A stretch of 64,000 nucleotides of DNA from Corallococcus silvisoli (GCF_009909145.1 NZ_JAAAPJ010000016.1:62001-126000), one strand, 5' to 3'; shown: positions 8,562 to 18,132, counted from the stretch's first letter. Program-made: numbers and translations. Notes: generated by a model not told the origin, from the letters alone.

Positions 8562-8885
8562 ATGATTTCACGTTTTGCGGCCTTGTCGGTGGGCGCCTTG
8601 TTGCTGGGTGCCATGCCCTCCGGGGCGAAGGAGCCGGCCAGGCGAGCGCCCGCTCAGGCGGCGGAGCCCCCCGCGGACGAGACGCTGACCTTGAAGCGGG
8701 GCGCGAAGCAGGTGCTGACGGTGCCGGGGCTGACGCGCGTGGCGCTGGGCGACCCGTCCATCGCGGACGTGAAGACGACGGGGGTGGATGGGGTGGAGGT
8801 CTCCGCGCTGGCGGCGGGGAAGACCACCCTCATCATCTGGAGCGGCGGCACGCGCCGCACGTACCGCATCGTGGTGGGCGGCTAG
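8562..8885 (+). CDS. Pilus-assembly N-terminal (CpaC/secretin N0-like) protein
   Basis: This 107-residue exported protein has a signal peptide (residues 1 to about 27, ISRFAALSVGALLLGAMPSG) followed by one domain, LTLKRGAKQVLTVPGLTRVALGDPSIADVK...VSALAAGKTTLIIWSGG, which is the N-terminal domain found in front of CpaC/type II and III secretins. Here it stands alone with no secretin body. GGAGG lies 8 nt before ATG 8562. It is probably periplasmic; function as a free-standing domain is unknown. Confidence 0.85.
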   Translation: MISRFAALSVGALLLGAMPSGAKEPARRAPAQAAEPPADETLTLKRGAKQVLTVPGLTRVALGDPSIADVKTTGVDGVEVSALAAGKTTLIIWSGGTRRTYRIVVGG

Positions 8886-8898
8886 CGTCGCCGCGGGC

Positions 8899-9351
8899 TC
8901 ACGGCTCGGAGAGCAGGAACAGCGCGTGGGAGCTGGCGATGGGGCGGGTGCGGTCGTCCTGCCAGGCCTCCACGCGCACGTTGGCCACGCGCCGGCCCTG
9001 GCGGGTGATGAAGGCGCGCGCGAAGGTGTCCTGCGCCTTGCCCGAGCGCAGGAAGTCCACGGTGCTGGAGATGACCTTGGGCACGCGGTCGGTGTCCGTC
9101 TGGAGCAGCAGCTCGAAGATGGCGGTCGACTCCAGGAGCGCGCCCAGCGCCCCGCCGTGCAGCGCGGGCAGGATGCTGTTGCCGATGAGGTGGGGCGTGT
9201 AGCGCATGCGGCAGAGCATCTCTCCGGCGAGGTTCTCCACGCCGATGCCCATGAAGCGCGTGTAGGGGATGGCGTCGGTGAGGCGGTGGTATTCGCGCGA
9301 CTTGCGCACCACGCGCACCAGCTCCGCCAGGGGAAGGGAGGGCGTGCTCAT
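8899..9351 (-). CDS. PaaI-like hotdog thioesterase (second of pair)
   Basis: The 150-residue protein has the hotdog fold pattern: a central helix segment LHGGALGALLESTAIFELL following IGNSILPA, and a strand pair VISSTVDFLRSGKAQDTFARAFITRQGRRVANVRVEAWQ. It likely hydrolyses an acyl-CoA thioester. Its ATG lies 5 nt after the stop of the upstream thioesterase gene, so the two are co-translated. The paired hotdog arrangement suggests a heteromer or a duplicated gene. Substrate cannot be read from sequence. Confidence 0.85.
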   Translation of the reverse strand: MSTPSLPLAELVRVVRKSREYHRLTDAIPYTRFMGIGVENLAGEMLCRMRYTPHLIGNSILPALHGGALGALLESTAIFELLLQTDTDRVPKVISSTVDFLRSGKAQDTFARAFITRQGRRVANVRVEAWQDDRTRPIASSHALFLLSEP

Positions 9352-9356
9352 GGCGT

Positions 9357-9806
9357 TCAGTCCTCCACCCGCATGAAGGTGCCCTGCGCGGAGGCCACCG
9401 GCATCGCCGGGTCCCCCTGGTGCACCAGGGCGCGCACGAAGGCGATGAGGCGGGTGACCTTGTAGCACTCGGCGTGCGCGGTCAGCGCGAGGCCCGGGCG
9501 CGCGGGGCGCAGGTAGTCGATTCGCAGGTCCAGCGTGACGATGGCGGTGAAGGTGCCCAGCGCCGCGAGCACCGCCGTGCCGCTCGTCGCGTCGATGAGC
9601 GTCGTCACCGCGCCGCCCGCCACCACCCCGGTCTCCGGGTTGCCGACGAGCACGTCCGCGTACGGCATCACCACCGTCGCGTCCGAGGCCCCCACCGCCT
9701 CCAGCCGCAGCCCGAGCGCGTGGTTGTGGGGCACCGCCTCGGTGAACAGCACGGAGAGCTGTTCGCGCCGCCCCGCCTGGTCCGCAGGAAGACTGAAGTC
9801 CGACAT
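9357..9806 (-). CDS. PaaI-like hotdog thioesterase (first of pair)
   Basis: This 149-residue protein carries the PaaI family core: HNHALGLRLEAVG, then NPETGVVAGGAVTTLIDATSGTAV (the helix with the catalytic acidic residue), and the strands TLDLRIDYLRPA and ECYKVTRLIAFVRALVHQ. It is the promoter-proximal gene of a two-gene unit with the thioesterase at 8899-9351. It is cytoplasmic. Two adjacent thioesterases of the same fold but low mutual identity imply divergence instead of a recent duplication. Confidence 0.88.
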   Translation of the reverse strand: MSDFSLPADQAGRREQLSVLFTEAVPHNHALGLRLEAVGASDATVVMPYADVLVGNPETGVVAGGAVTTLIDATSGTAVLAALGTFTAIVTLDLRIDYLRPARPGLALTAHAECYKVTRLIAFVRALVHQGDPAMPVASAQGTFMRVED

Positions 9807-9981
9807 AGGGCTCTCGCGATAGCAGATTCGGACCGCGCCGGGGGAACGCGATGCGCGGGCTCGCTCGCTCGCGCACCCAGGAACAGGCACACCCTTTCGT
9901 GCGTTCACGGGCGCCCTGCGCGCCCGCGCGTCCTGGCATGGCAGGATGCCGCGCCCCGCGTCTCGAACGAGGACCCTCTCG

Positions 9982-12900
9982 GTGAACCGACCTCTGTCCG
10001 CCCTCTGCTTCACGCTGCTGATGCCTGGCCTGCTGCTGGCCGCGCAGCCCCTGCCTCGGCCCGCGAGTGCGCCCACCCCCGCACCACAAGGCGAAGCGCC
10101 TCCGCGGGAGCCGCCTCCGCCTCCCACGCCGGAGGACACCGCGCGCGCCGCCGCCCGGGCGAACGAGGGCGACGCGGGCACGCCGAACCCCGTCGCGGAG
10201 GCGGAGAAGCCGGACGCGAAGAAGGACGCGTGGAGCGTGGACGCGCCCCCCGGCGTGTCCGCGTCGCAGGTGCCCATCGACGTGCGCGAGGGCACGTGGA
10301 TGAACGTGGACGTGAGTCCGCGCGGGGACGAAATCCTCTTCGACCTGCTGGGGGACCTCTACGCGCTGCCCATCGCGGGCGGCGAGGCGCGGCCGCTGAC
10401 GTCGGGCGCGTCCTGGGACATGCAGCCGCGCTACAGCCCGGATGGGAAGTCCATCGCGTTCACCAGCGACCGGGGCGGTGGAGACAACCTCTGGGTGATG
10501 AACCGCGACGGCTCCGACCCGCGGCCCGTGACGCAGGAGAAGTTCCGGCTGCTCAACAGCCCGGCGTGGAGCCCGGACGGCCACTTCCTGGTGGCGCGCA
10601 AGCACTTCACCGGCCGGCGCTCGCTGGGCGCGGGCGAGGTGTGGATGTACCACCGCGCGGGGGGCGAGGGCGTGAAGCTCACCGAGCGCGCCAACGACCA
10701 GAAGGACCTGGGCGAGCCCGCGTTCTCCCCCGACGGCCGCTTCGTCTACTTCAGCCAGGACGTCACGCCGGGGAAGACCTTCGAGTACGACAAGGACCCG
10801 AACAAGGAGCTCTACGCCATCCAGCGGCTGGACCTGGACACGCGGGAGGTGGAGCCCTTCGTCACCGGGCCGGGCGGCTCCATCCGTCCCACGCCTTCGC
10901 CGGACGGCAAGCAGCTGGCGTTCGTGAGGCGGGTGCGCGCGAAGAGCGTGCTGTACGTGACGGACGTGGCCTCCGGCGCGGAGCGCCCGCTGTATGACGG
11001 GCTCGACCGGGACATGCAGGAGACGTGGGCCATCCACGGCGTGTCGCCGGTGATGGCGTGGACGCCGGACAACAAGTCGCTGGTGTTCTGGGCGGCCGGG
11101 ACGCTGCACCGCATCGACGTGGCGACGAAGAAGGTCACCCCCATCCCCTTCCACGTGAAGGGCTCGCGCACGGTGTTCGCGGCGGTGAAGGGGACCCGGC
11201 CGGTGGCGCCGGACCGCTTCGACGTGAAGATGCTGCGCTGGATGCAGGTGTCACCGGATGGCAAGAGGGTGGTGTATCAGGCGTTGGGCCGGCTCTACGT
11301 GAAGGAGCTGCCGTCGGGCACGCCGCGCCGGCTGACGCGGCAGAACGAGCACCTGGAGTTCTTCCCGGCCTTCTCGCGGGACGGGCGCTCCATCGTCTAT
11401 TCGACGTGGGACGACGACGCGCTGGGCGCGGTGCGCATCGTGGCGTCGACGGGCGGCGAGGGCCGCGTGGTGACGGCGCAGCCGGGCTACTACGTGGAGC
11501 CGGCGCTGAGCCCGGACGGCAAGTGGGTGGTGTACCGGGCGACGGGGGATGGCTACCTGATGCCGGGCACGTGGAGCCGGGAGACGGGGCTGTTCGTGGT
11601 GCCGTCCACGGGCGGGGGCGTGGCGCGCAAGCTGACGCGGGACGGGGAGCAGCCGCACTTCGGGGCGAAGTCGGACCGCGTGTACTTCCTCAACGTGGAG
11701 TCCAAGGAGACGGAGGATGTGCGCACGCTGCGGAGCATCGCGCTGGACGGGGGCGAGCCGCGCACGCACCTCACGAGCGCGGGCGCGCTGGAGATGCGCG
11801 TGTCGCCGGACGACCGGTGGGTGGCCTTCCGCGAGGACTTCAACGCGTACGTGACGCCCTTCGTGCGCGGCGCGAAGGAGGCGCTGGTGGGGCCGGGCAC
11901 GAAGGCGATGCCGGTGACGCAGGTGAGCCGTGACGCGGGGGAGTACCTGCACTGGTCCGGCGCGGGGGAGCGGCTGTCCCTGCACTGGGCGCTGGGGCCG
12001 AAGCTCTTCACGCGGGCGCTGAAGGACGCGTTCACGTTCCTGGACGGGGCGCCGAAGACGCTGCCGCCGCCGGAGGCGGACGGGGTGGACGTGTCGTTCT
12101 CCGCGAAGTCGGACGTGCCGGAGGGGGTGCTGGCGTTGGTGGGCGGGCGGCTGGTGACGATGAACGGCGAGGAGGTGGTGGAGGAGGGCGTGGTGGTGGT
12201 GAAGGGCAACCGCATCGTGGCGGTGGGGCCGGTGGGCAAGGTGGCGGTGCCGGCGGGGGCGAAGGTGGTGGACGTGAAGGGCAAGACGCTGATGCCGGGC
12301 CTGGTGGACGTGCACTGGCACGGGAGCATGGGCGTGGACGGGCTGATGCCGGAGCAGAGCTGGGTGCAGGCGGCGTCGCTGGCGTTCGGGGTGACGACGT
12401 TGCACGACCCGTCCAACCAGTCGGAGACCATCTTCGCCGCGAGCGAGATGGGGAAGGCGGGGATGCTGACGGCGCCGCGCATCTACTCCACGGGGACCAT
12501 CCTGTACGGGGCGGCGGGCGCGGGGGCGCACGTGGAGATCGACACGCTGGACGACGCGCGCCGGCACCTGCGGCGGATGAAGGCGTTGGGGGCGTTCAGC
12601 GTGAAGAGCTACAACCAGCCCCGGCGCGACCAGCGGCAGAAGGTGCTCCAGGCGGCGCGCGAGCTGGGGATGCTGGTGGTGCCCGAGGGCGGCTCGCTGC
12701 TCCAGCACAACCTGACGATGGTGGTGGACGGGCACACGGGGCTGGAGCACTCGCTGCCGGTGGCGCGCATCTACGACGACGTGCGCCAGCTCTGGAAGGG
12801 CACGCGGGTGGGCTACACGCCGACGCTGGGCGTGGCCTACGGCGGGCTGATGGGGGAGAACTACTGGTATCAGAAGACGAACGTCTGGGAGGACACGCGC

Positions 12901-13419
12901 CTGTTGTCCTTCGTGCCCCGGCGCGTGGTGGACGCGCGCTCCAGGCGGCGCGTGATGATCCCCGACGAGGAGTTCAACCACCCGAACGTGGCGCGCGTGG
13001 CGAAGGAGCTGAACGACCTGGGCGTGAGCGTGCAGCTGGGCGCGCACGGGCAGCGCGAAGGGCTGGCGGCGCACTGGGAGCTGGCGATGTTCGTGCAGGG
13101 CGGCATGACGCCGATGCAGGCGTTGCGCGTGGGCACGCTGAACGGCGCGCGTCACCTGGGCATCGACGGCGACCTGGGCTCGCTGGAGGTGGGGAAGCTG
13201 GCGGACGTGGTGGTGCTGGATCGCAACCCGCTGGAGGACATCTCCAACAGCCGCACGGTGCGCTACACGATGGTGAACGGCCGGCTGTACGACGCGAACA
13301 CGCTGAACGAGGTGGGCACGCGGCAGCGCACGCGCGTCAGGTTCTTCTTCGAGAAGGACGGCAACGAGGGGTGGAGCCCCCGGGCCTCCACGCATGCCAA
13401 TGAACAGGTATGCGATTAG
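9982..13419 (+). CDS. Exported TolB-propeller amidohydrolase
   Basis: This is a 1145-residue fusion. After a signal peptide (NRPLSALCFTLLMPGLLLAAQ) and a Pro/Ala-rich linker, residues about 95-660 form WD40-like TolB propeller repeats (RYSPDGKSIAFTSDRGG, PAWSPDGHFLVARK and others). From about 720 an amidohydrolase domain follows, with metal motif HWH near 778-780, a GHTGLEHS His, QLGAHGQ, and the C-terminal LEVGKLADVVVLDRNP. GTG 9982 is chosen over ATG 9946 because GAGG lies 9 nt upstream and it starts the signal peptide. It is likely a periplasmic hydrolase of peptide-like or cyclic amide substrates. Confidence 0.9.
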   Translation: MNRPLSALCFTLLMPGLLLAAQPLPRPASAPTPAPQGEAPPREPPPPPTPEDTARAAARANEGDAGTPNPVAEAEKPDAKKDAWSVDAPPGVSASQVPIDVREGTWMNVDVSPRGDEILFDLLGDLYALPIAGGEARPLTSGASWDMQPRYSPDGKSIAFTSDRGGGDNLWVMNRDGSDPRPVTQEKFRLLNSPAWSPDGHFLVARKHFTGRRSLGAGEVWMYHRAGGEGVKLTERANDQKDLGEPAFSPDGRFVYFSQDVTPGKTFEYDKDPNKELYAIQRLDLDTREVEPFVTGPGGSIRPTPSPDGKQLAFVRRVRAKSVLYVTDVASGAERPLYDGLDRDMQETWAIHGVSPVMAWTPDNKSLVFWAAGTLHRIDVATKKVTPIPFHVKGSRTVFAAVKGTRPVAPDRFDVKMLRWMQVSPDGKRVVYQALGRLYVKELPSGTPRRLTRQNEHLEFFPAFSRDGRSIVYSTWDDDALGAVRIVASTGGEGRVVTAQPGYYVEPALSPDGKWVVYRATGDGYLMPGTWSRETGLFVVPSTGGGVARKLTRDGEQPHFGAKSDRVYFLNVESKETEDVRTLRSIALDGGEPRTHLTSAGALEMRVSPDDRWVAFREDFNAYVTPFVRGAKEALVGPGTKAMPVTQVSRDAGEYLHWSGAGERLSLHWALGPKLFTRALKDAFTFLDGAPKTLPPPEADGVDVSFSAKSDVPEGVLALVGGRLVTMNGEEVVEEGVVVVKGNRIVAVGPVGKVAVPAGAKVVDVKGKTLMPGLVDVHWHGSMGVDGLMPEQSWVQAASLAFGVTTLHDPSNQSETIFAASEMGKAGMLTAPRIYSTGTILYGAAGAGAHVEIDTLDDARRHLRRMKALGAFSVKSYNQPRRDQRQKVLQAARELGMLVVPEGGSLLQHNLTMVVDGHTGLEHSLPVARIYDDVRQLWKGTRVGYTPTLGVAYGGLMGENYWYQKTNVWEDTRLLSFVPRRVVDARSRRRVMIPDEEFNHPNVARVAKELNDLGVSVQLGAHGQREGLAAHWELAMFVQGGMTPMQALRVGTLNGARHLGIDGDLGSLEVGKLADVVVLDRNPLEDISNSRTVRYTMVNGRLYDANTLNEVGTRQRTRVRFFFEKDGNEGWSPRASTHANEQVCD

Positions 13420-13841
13420 GGCTCGTGCTGCTGTGGAGTGGGCTCGCGGGCTGCGCTGGCGGCCCGCGGCAGCTCCGGCAGTCCCTGGGGCCGGGACCGG
13501 GGCCGGGCTGCGTGAGCACGGTGGATTGTCAGTGCAAGGGAGGTTCGGCGGCGGCGTGCGAGCAGGTTGAAGCGATGAAGCCGCCCCGCCCCCGGACGCC
13601 CAACCCGGTGCCACCCCCTGGATCAGCGGAAGAGGCACGGAAGGATGAGGCCGAACGTGTCAGGAGGTCCTGCACCGAGGACTACGTTCGCTGCGTGGAC
13701 GCTGGCGGTGACAGCGAACCTGGGCGAGTGGAGGGAGAGAGCCTCTGTGATTCATGCCGGGCCTACTGTATGGCCAATGGCTTCTGGCCCGTGGCCATCT
13801 ACAATTGGAATGCGAGAGCCATCAAATGCCCGCGAAGATAA
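13410..13841 (+). CDS. Small Cys-rich lipoprotein, possible SitA-like toxin
   Basis: The 143-residue product starts with a lipoprotein signal (LLWSGLAGC lipobox). It has a Pro-rich middle and a C-terminal module with six cysteines (SCTEDYVRCVD, CDSCRAYCMANGFWPVAIYNW). Such short lipoproteins with variable Cys-rich C-termini, followed by an overlapping downstream gene, resemble the SitA toxins that Myxococcus passes between kin by outer-membrane exchange. It overlaps the amidohydrolase by 10 nt and the next gene by 16 nt. The toxin role is inference; no catalytic motif is visible. Confidence 0.6.
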   Translation: MRLGLVLLWSGLAGCAGGPRQLRQSLGPGPGPGCVSTVDCQCKGGSAAACEQVEAMKPPRPRTPNPVPPPGSAEEARKDEAERVRRSCTEDYVRCVDAGGDSEPGRVEGESLCDSCRAYCMANGFWPVAIYNWNARAIKCPRR

Positions 13842-14284
13842 GGGATGCGTTCGATGATCCGCCTTTCCGGGATCCAAGCTGGCGTGCCTTCACCCGGGAT
13901 GTAGAAGAGGCGACCGAGCTCGCGCCCAGGGACTGGGCACGCTTCAGGGCAGGCTTGAAGCAAGTGGAGCGGCGTCATGCGGGACGGGTGCCGTCGGCCT
14001 CGCTTCACCGCTATCTCGCGGACACGGCGTTCTTCTGTGCCGCGCACTGGAAGCAGACTCCGCGCGTCGTGCGTGGCGCGCTGCGCGCTTGTCTTCGGCA
14101 CCCGTTGGGGACGCGGATGTTTGCTCACGTGGCCGCGGAGTACTGGCGTTGGGCGTCCAAGGTCTCCCCCTCGGACCTGCCCGAGGCGGAGGCCATGCTC
14201 GTGGAGGTCCGCGAGTCCCTGCCGTCCCTGGACGAGCACGAACGCTGGAACACGGAAGGCCTGCTGGCCTCCCTGAAGCGCTGA
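13826..14284 (+). CDS. Small alpha-helical protein, possible immunity partner
   Basis: This 152-residue cytoplasmic protein, rich in Arg, Trp and Ala, is predicted mainly helical (for example DWARFRAGLKQVERRHAG and EAEAMLVEVRESLPSLDEHERW). It has no signal peptide and no family I can name. It overlaps the end of the Cys-rich lipoprotein gene by 16 nt, the tight coupling expected of toxin-immunity pairs. ATG 13826 is supported by a GAGAG 8-12 nt upstream; a longer frame from 13754 exists but would lie wholly inside the previous gene. Confidence 0.6.
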   Translation: MPAKIRDAFDDPPFRDPSWRAFTRDVEEATELAPRDWARFRAGLKQVERRHAGRVPSASLHRYLADTAFFCAAHWKQTPRVVRGALRACLRHPLGTRMFAHVAAEYWRWASKVSPSDLPEAEAMLVEVRESLPSLDEHERWNTEGLLASLKR

Positions 14285-14287
14285 GCC

Positions 14288-17200
14288 TCAGCGCTTCGCG
14301 GCCACCTGGGCCAGGGCCTGTTGGATCTGCGGGAGGGCGTAGGGTTTGGGCAGCACCACCACGCCCAGCCACTGCCGCGGATCCCCGTCCAGCGCCGCGC
14401 GGCCGTGCCCGGACGCGATGATGATGCGCATGGTGGGCTTTCGCAGCGCCACCTCGCGCGCCAGGTCCACCCCCGACATGCCCGGCAACGTCACGTCCGT
14501 GAAGAGCACGTCGAAGGGCTCCGCCGCCAGCGCCACCCGCGCCTCCTCCGCGCTCGCCACCGACATCACCGCGTGCCCCAGGAGCCCCAAGAGCTCCCTC
14601 GCGGAGGCGCGGATGTCCTCGTCGTCCTCCACCAGCAACACGTGCATCCGCCGCGCGGACTCCTGCGCCGCGGACGACTCCCCGCGCGCGGCCGCCTCCG
14701 GCCACGCCAGCCTCGGCGTCAACTGCCGCTGCTGCCGCTGGTCCAGCTGCGCCCGCACCTTGCGCGCCAGGTCCTCGCGCCGGTACGGCTTGGACAGCAG
14801 GCTCACGCCTGGATCCAACCGGCCGCCGTGCACGATGGCGTTCTCCGTGTAGCCCGACGTGAAGAGCACCTCGATGTCCGGCTGCAACGCCTTCGCCTGC
14901 CGCGCCAGCTCCGGGCTGCGCACCGGCCCTGGCATCACCACGTCCGTGAAGAGCAGGTCCACCGCGACGCCGCTCTTCAGGATGGACAGCGCGCTCTCTC
15001 CGTCCACCGCGCGCAGCACCCGGTAGCCCAGCTCCGTCAGCAGCTCCACCACCGTCGCCCGGACGTCCGCGTCGTCCTCCACCGCGAGGATGGTCTCCTT
15101 CCCGCCCTGCACCGGCCCCGTCACCCCCTCCGACACCGGCGCCTCCGGCTGGAAGGCGCGCGGCAGGTACACCTTCACCGTCGTGCCGTGCCCCACCTCG
15201 CTGTAGAGCTTCACGTGGCCACCGGACTGCTTCACGAAGCCGTACACCATGCTCAGCCCCAGGCCCGTGCCCCGGCCCTCCGGCTTCGTCGTGAAGAAGG
15301 GCTCGAACGCGCGCTCCATCACCTCCGGCGCCATGCCCGCACCCGTGTCCGAGACCGCCAGCAACACGTACGCCCCGGCCAGCACCTCCGGGTGCGCCTG
15401 CGCGTAGTGGTCGTCCAGCGCCGCGTTGCTCAACTCCAGCGTCAGCTTCCCGCTGCCACTCATCGCGTCCCGCGCGTTGATGGCCAGGTTGAGGATGACG
15501 TTCTCCAACTGGTGCGGATCCGCCAGCGTGTTCCACAGCCCGCCGCTGATGACCGTCTCCACCTCCACGTCCTCGCCCAGCGCGCGGCGCAGCAGGTCGT
15601 CCATGCCCCGCACCAGCCGCCCCAGGCTCAAGGAGCGCGGCTCCAGCGGCTGCCGCCGGGAGAACGCCAGCAGCTGCGCGGACAGCCGCGCCCCGCGCTC
15701 CACCGCGCCCAGCGCCGAGCGCACCCGCTGCAGTCCCCGCTCGTTGCCCGCCACGTCGCGCTGCAACAGCTGGAGGTTGCCGCCCACCACCTGGAGCAGG
15801 TTGTTGAAGTCGTGCGCCACGCCCCCCGTCAGCTTCCCCACCGCCTCCATCTTCTGCGACTGCCGCAGCTGCTCCTCCGTCCGCCGCTGCTCGGTGACGT
15901 CGCGCGCGGTGGCGTACAGCAGGCCCTCCTCCAGCGCGGGCACCGCCGTCCAAGAGAAGTGCCGGTAGTGGCCGTCCCGCGTCCGGAAGGAGTTCTCGAA
16001 GCGCAGCGTCGTGTGGCCCTCCGCCAGCTGGCGGACCTCCTCGCGCGTCCGCTCCTGCGCGCCCGGCGGCTCCATCCACTGGCTCGTGCGCCCGACCAGC
16101 TCCTCCTCCGTCCACCCCAGCGTCCGCGTCCAGGCGGGGTTGACGCTGAGGAAGCGGCCCTCCAGGTCCGCCACCAGCAGCAGGTCCTGCGACAGCCGCC
16201 ACACCCGGTCCCGCTCCTGCGTGCGCTGCGCCACGCGCTGCTCGAGCGTCTCGTTGGCCTGCTTCAACTCCGAGAGCGCCTTGAGCCGCGCCAGCGTCGT
16301 CCACACCCGGTCGGCCACGTTGCGCGCCAGCTCGATTTCATCCTCCGTCCATGGGCGCGGCTGCGTGTCGTGGAGGAACAGCACCGCCACGAACCGGCCG
16401 TGCTCCAGCAGCGGGATGTTGAACAGCGCCCGGATGCCAATCGCCTCCAGGGTGGCCGCCTGGGGGGCCGTGCGCGGGTCCTCCCTCACGTCCGGGATGG
16501 CCACCACCTCGCCCTTCAGGAGGTCTTCGATGAACACGCCGTAGTCGAGGAAGCGGTGCACCCCCTCCACGCGTGCCACGTCCGGCGAAGCCACCCAGTT
16601 CGGATGCATCCGCACCAGGGAATGCACCGCGTCCACCGTGCCGTAGCCCGCGCGCGGCACGCCCAGCAGCCGCCCCACCACCTCCATGGCGAGCCGCGCG
16701 GCGGCTTCCGCGGACACGGCCTCGCGCAGCCGGTCCGCCATCTCCAGCAGCGCGGCCTGCCGCAGCTCCGCCCGCTTGCGCGCGTCGATGTCCACCAGGA
16801 CGCCCGGAAAGCGCAGCGGCGCCCCCGCTCGGCTGCGCTCGCAGTGACCGCTCGCCTCCACCCAGCGGTAGACCCCGTCGGAGCGGCGCACGCGGTACTC
16901 GGCGCGGTACGTCCCCCCCGTCTCCAGCGCGCGGGCGATGGCCGCCTCCACCCCGGGCCGGTCCTCCGGGTGGATGGCCGCCACGAACTGGCCGAGGGGC
17001 AGGCCTTCGCGCGCTCGCAGTGGATCCAACGAGAAGGAGTCCGCGAAGCGCGCGTCCGTGGTGACGCGGTTGTCCGGCACGTCCCACACCCAGGTGCCAA
17101 TCACCGCCTCGGTGCTCAGCGCCAGCTGCACGCGCTCGTTCGCCGCGCGCAGCGCGTCCTCGGAGTGGTGGCGGTCGGTGACGTCCTGGGTGACGCCGAT

Positions 17201-18043
17201 GAGCTGCGCGGGCCGGCCCGCCGCGTCGTGCACGAGCGACGCCCGGCGGGCGATCCACCGCACCTCCCCGGTGTCCAGCCGGCGGACGCGGTACTCCACC
17301 GAAGGGGTCACCTGGCCCGCCGCCCGGGTGCGCGCGTTGGAGGTCAGGGGCCGGTCCTCCTCCAGCACGAGCGCCTCGATGTCCGCCGCGGGCACGGTGT
17401 CCGTGAGCGGCACGCCGTACAGCCGGCAGAACTCCGGCGTCACCGTCAGCAGGTGGGTGGCGATGTCGAGCGTGAACACGCCGATGCCGCCCGCCTCCTG
17501 CGCCAGCCGCAGCTGTTCGTGCTTCACGCGCAGGCGCTCGTCGTCCTCCCGCGCCTGGGTGATGTCCCGCGAGACGCAGACGGCGAAGGAGGGCCGTCCC
17601 GCCGCGTCCCTCGCCAGCGCGACGTGGTTGCGCGCCCAGATGACGCGGCCGTCCGGCCGCAGGTAGCGCTTCTCCACGACGAAGGGCTCGCCCGTCTCCA
17701 CCAGGCGACGGAACAGGGTGGCGTCGCGCGCGCGGTCCTCCGGGTGCGTGAAGTCCAGCAGGTCACGCCCCAGCACGTCCTCGAGCGAGCGCCCCAACAT
17801 GTCGCGGAAGTGCTGGTTCGCCAGCTGGAACGTGCCCTCCAGGTCCGCCTGCGCGATGCCCACCCCGGCCTGCTGGAAGAGCGCCGCCAGCCGCTCCCCG
17901 TCGAACAGGGGCGTGGCGGCGGCGTCCGGCCCGGTGGGCGCCGCGTCGGTGGAGGACTCCAGGCCCGCGGCGCGCAAGCGATGCCGCAGACGTTCGACCT
18001 CGGCCTTCAAGGCCTGTTCGGTGTCGGAAGGGGGCAGGCTCAT
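14288..18043 (-). CDS. Hybrid sensor histidine kinase with four PAS, one GAF and two receiver domains
   Basis: The 1251-residue soluble protein shows, in order: short coiled coil (8-25), PAS (about 50-165), PAS (175-292), PAS (305-425), GAF (about 430-585), coiled coil (585-615), PAS (618-722), HisKA with H744 in VAHDFNNLLQ, HATPase with NLAINARDA, DTGAGM and GTGLGLSMVYG (845-960), and two receivers with phosphoacceptors near D1034 (LLFTDVVMPG) and D1183 (LFTDVTLPG). No transmembrane segments are present, so it senses a cytoplasmic signal. The HDFNNLL box is the type found in many myxobacterial hybrid kinases. No cognate output regulator is adjacent. Confidence 0.95.
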   Translation of the reverse strand: MSLPPSDTEQALKAEVERLRHRLRAAGLESSTDAAPTGPDAAATPLFDGERLAALFQQAGVGIAQADLEGTFQLANQHFRDMLGRSLEDVLGRDLLDFTHPEDRARDATLFRRLVETGEPFVVEKRYLRPDGRVIWARNHVALARDAAGRPSFAVCVSRDITQAREDDERLRVKHEQLRLAQEAGGIGVFTLDIATHLLTVTPEFCRLYGVPLTDTVPAADIEALVLEEDRPLTSNARTRAAGQVTPSVEYRVRRLDTGEVRWIARRASLVHDAAGRPAQLIGVTQDVTDRHHSEDALRAANERVQLALSTEAVIGTWVWDVPDNRVTTDARFADSFSLDPLRAREGLPLGQFVAAIHPEDRPGVEAAIARALETGGTYRAEYRVRRSDGVYRWVEASGHCERSRAGAPLRFPGVLVDIDARKRAELRQAALLEMADRLREAVSAEAAARLAMEVVGRLLGVPRAGYGTVDAVHSLVRMHPNWVASPDVARVEGVHRFLDYGVFIEDLLKGEVVAIPDVREDPRTAPQAATLEAIGIRALFNIPLLEHGRFVAVLFLHDTQPRPWTEDEIELARNVADRVWTTLARLKALSELKQANETLEQRVAQRTQERDRVWRLSQDLLLVADLEGRFLSVNPAWTRTLGWTEEELVGRTSQWMEPPGAQERTREEVRQLAEGHTTLRFENSFRTRDGHYRHFSWTAVPALEEGLLYATARDVTEQRRTEEQLRQSQKMEAVGKLTGGVAHDFNNLLQVVGGNLQLLQRDVAGNERGLQRVRSALGAVERGARLSAQLLAFSRRQPLEPRSLSLGRLVRGMDDLLRRALGEDVEVETVISGGLWNTLADPHQLENVILNLAINARDAMSGSGKLTLELSNAALDDHYAQAHPEVLAGAYVLLAVSDTGAGMAPEVMERAFEPFFTTKPEGRGTGLGLSMVYGFVKQSGGHVKLYSEVGHGTTVKVYLPRAFQPEAPVSEGVTGPVQGGKETILAVEDDADVRATVVELLTELGYRVLRAVDGESALSILKSGVAVDLLFTDVVMPGPVRSPELARQAKALQPDIEVLFTSGYTENAIVHGGRLDPGVSLLSKPYRREDLARKVRAQLDQRQQRQLTPRLAWPEAAARGESSAAQESARRMHVLLVEDDEDIRASARELLGLLGHAVMSVASAEEARVALAAEPFDVLFTDVTLPGMSGVDLAREVALRKPTMRIIIASGHGRAALDGDPRQWLGVVVLPKPYALPQIQQALAQVAAKR

Positions 18044-18132
18044 GGACGGGGGACCGGGTCGGTGGGGCGACCTTCAGCGCGGGAACTGTGACCCGGGTCC
18101 TCCAGGGTGGGCAACGGCGATTTCCCAGGGGT

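Noticed and set aside
9946..9981. Earlier ATG for the amidohydrolase
   Set aside because: It adds an Arg-rich stretch before the signal peptide and has no ribosome site, whereas GTG 9982 has one.
11251..13638. A 795-codon minus-strand frame opposite the amidohydrolase
   Set aside because: The composition is antisense-like (His, Arg, Gln, Val) and the plus-strand gene has clear propeller and HWH motifs.
14321..18091. A 1256-codon open frame on the plus strand opposite the sensor kinase
   Set aside because: It is Arg/His/Gln-rich with no motif and mirrors the kinase gene; high-GC third positions keep antisense frames open.
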